Shown here one piece after another: positions 55,874-56,312 of a DNA stretch of 56,312 nt. Source of the stretch: a virus. A program made the position numbers and the translations under genes. Location: positions 1 to 56,312 of the IMG/VR virus record IMGVR_UViG_3300050821_002518; one strand, 5' to 3'. Positions within the stretch are counted from its first letter, which is position 1; every line of letters begins with the position of its first letter. Under the pieces are notes generated by a model. The model was not told where the DNA came from. It worked only from the letters and a program-made list of their open reading frames with translations, and did no database searches.

Positions 55874-55964
55874 TTCAATCTCCTAGTTAGTGGTGGAGAC
55901 CGGCCGGAGCCTCGATGCTCCTGGTGCACGTCTGCAGGCCCTGTGCCCGCGGCCCCCGTAGATC

Positions 55965-56312
55965 TTAGATCAAGCCCTGGCCGCCGCTCGGAGCGACTGC
56001 GCCTGCCGGCGCGCCGTCCGCGTCGGCGGGGACCAATCCGAACTCGCTGCCGCTCGCCACCGAGCTGCCGCGCAACCGCTCACCGTGCTTGTTGAACTGC
56101 ACACCGAGCACGCTGCACCCCAGGCCAGGGCTGTTGCCGTATAGGTACGTGTAGAACTCCAGCAGCACGTTGGCGTAGCAGCCCTCGTACGGGTAGCAGG
56201 GGTGGCTCGGCGTTAGGATCACGGGCGTGTTCCGGTTCGCGATGTTCACACCGTTCTCGGTCACGAGGATCGTGGGCTGATCCTTATTTCCAGCGCTGAT
56301 GTAGAGCATCCC
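55965..56312 (-). CDS. single-stranded DNA-binding protein, DUF2815/gp2.5-like (5' end outside window)
   Basis: Only the C-terminal ~115 residues are present; the start lies past the right edge. PVILTPSHPCYPYEGCYANV, LLEFYTYLYGNSPGLGCSVL and GVQFNKHGERLRGSSVASGS, then EFGLVPADADG match the family that includes T7 gp2.5-like proteins (GCYVxxxVxxYAY...GxxxxLxxVQxxxDGExL......DF). It coats single-stranded DNA at the fork. The tail is Gly/Ala/Pro-rich rather than strongly acidic. Confidence 0.75.
   Translation of the reverse strand, partial: GMLYISAGNKDQPTILVTENGVNIANRNTPVILTPSHPCYPYEGCYANVLLEFYTYLYGNSPGLGCSVLGVQFNKHGERLRGSSVASGSEFGLVPADADGAPAGAVAPSGGQGLI

Noticed and set aside
1-56312. tRNA genes or a temperate integrase/repressor module
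   Set aside because: I saw no cloverleaf-like stretch, tyrosine integrase motif or CI-like repressor; absence by eye is not proof.

Overview
The window looks like most of the genome of a short-tailed (podovirus-type) dsDNA bacteriophage. It carries both terminase subunits, a portal, a scaffold, a coat protein, and gp4-like and gp10-like head-completion proteins in the order seen in P22. It also has large ejection-type proteins, a lysis cassette and tail fibres, with no tail tape measure, sheath or tube gene. The host is probably a Gram-negative, proteobacterium-like cell: signal peptides for export are present, promoters are sigma70-like, and two E. coli-type DnaA boxes lie in the main intergenic region. 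I found no integrase or CI-type repressor. A small serine recombinase without a visible DNA-binding tail is the only recombinase. Both window edges cut through minus-strand genes, so this is a slice of a larger or circular map.

Layout. (1) 1-11833, minus strand: a long chain of mostly tiny genes joined by ATGA, GTGA or 8-base start/stop overlaps. The recognisable members are a DUF7666-like protein with a 27-bp repeat tail, a serine recombinase, an HNH endonuclease, a cysteine-peptidase-like protein, a sigma-factor-like protein, a primase-polymerase/helicase and a pentapeptide-repeat protein. Two good sigma70-type promoters lie inside this arm. (2) 11834-12571: a 738-bp non-coding divergent region with an inverted pair of DnaA boxes flanked by 13-bp inverted repeats, plus several further direct and inverted repeats; this is the best candidate origin and control region. 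(3) 12572-15020, plus strand: small genes starting with an HTH-like protein and including a secreted trypsin-like protease. (4) 15128-23198: four tandem low-complexity proteins that share a duplicated motif, two GroES-like proteins, a small terminase and a large terminase split into separate ATPase and nuclease genes. (5) 23191-32970: portal, scaffold, coat, a terminator, gp4-like connector, inserted HNH gene, gp10-like protein and a minor virion protein. (6) 32982-34439: lysis cassette. (7) 34441-42107: three large ejection-type proteins, the last with GNAT-like and ParB-like segments. (8) 42107-46356: two paralogous fibres and a JAMM-type peptidase, ending at a hairpin terminator shared with the convergent arm. 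(9) 46383-56312, minus strand: an SPFH protein, nucleotide-metabolism and phosphoesterase genes, a SNF2-type helicase, a VRR-NUC nuclease, a family A DNA polymerase with an HNH gene nested in another frame, and the C-terminal part of a single-strand binding protein.

How they fit together: the two minus-strand arms supply replication and host-takeover functions, and the plus-strand block supplies packaging, virion, lysis and adsorption functions. The main oddities are the HNH gene nested in an unbroken polymerase gene, the split terminase, the motif-sharing tandem family at 15.3-17.2 kb, the paired GroES-like genes, and the multi-domain ejection protein. All family names come from reading motifs by eye; no database search was possible.
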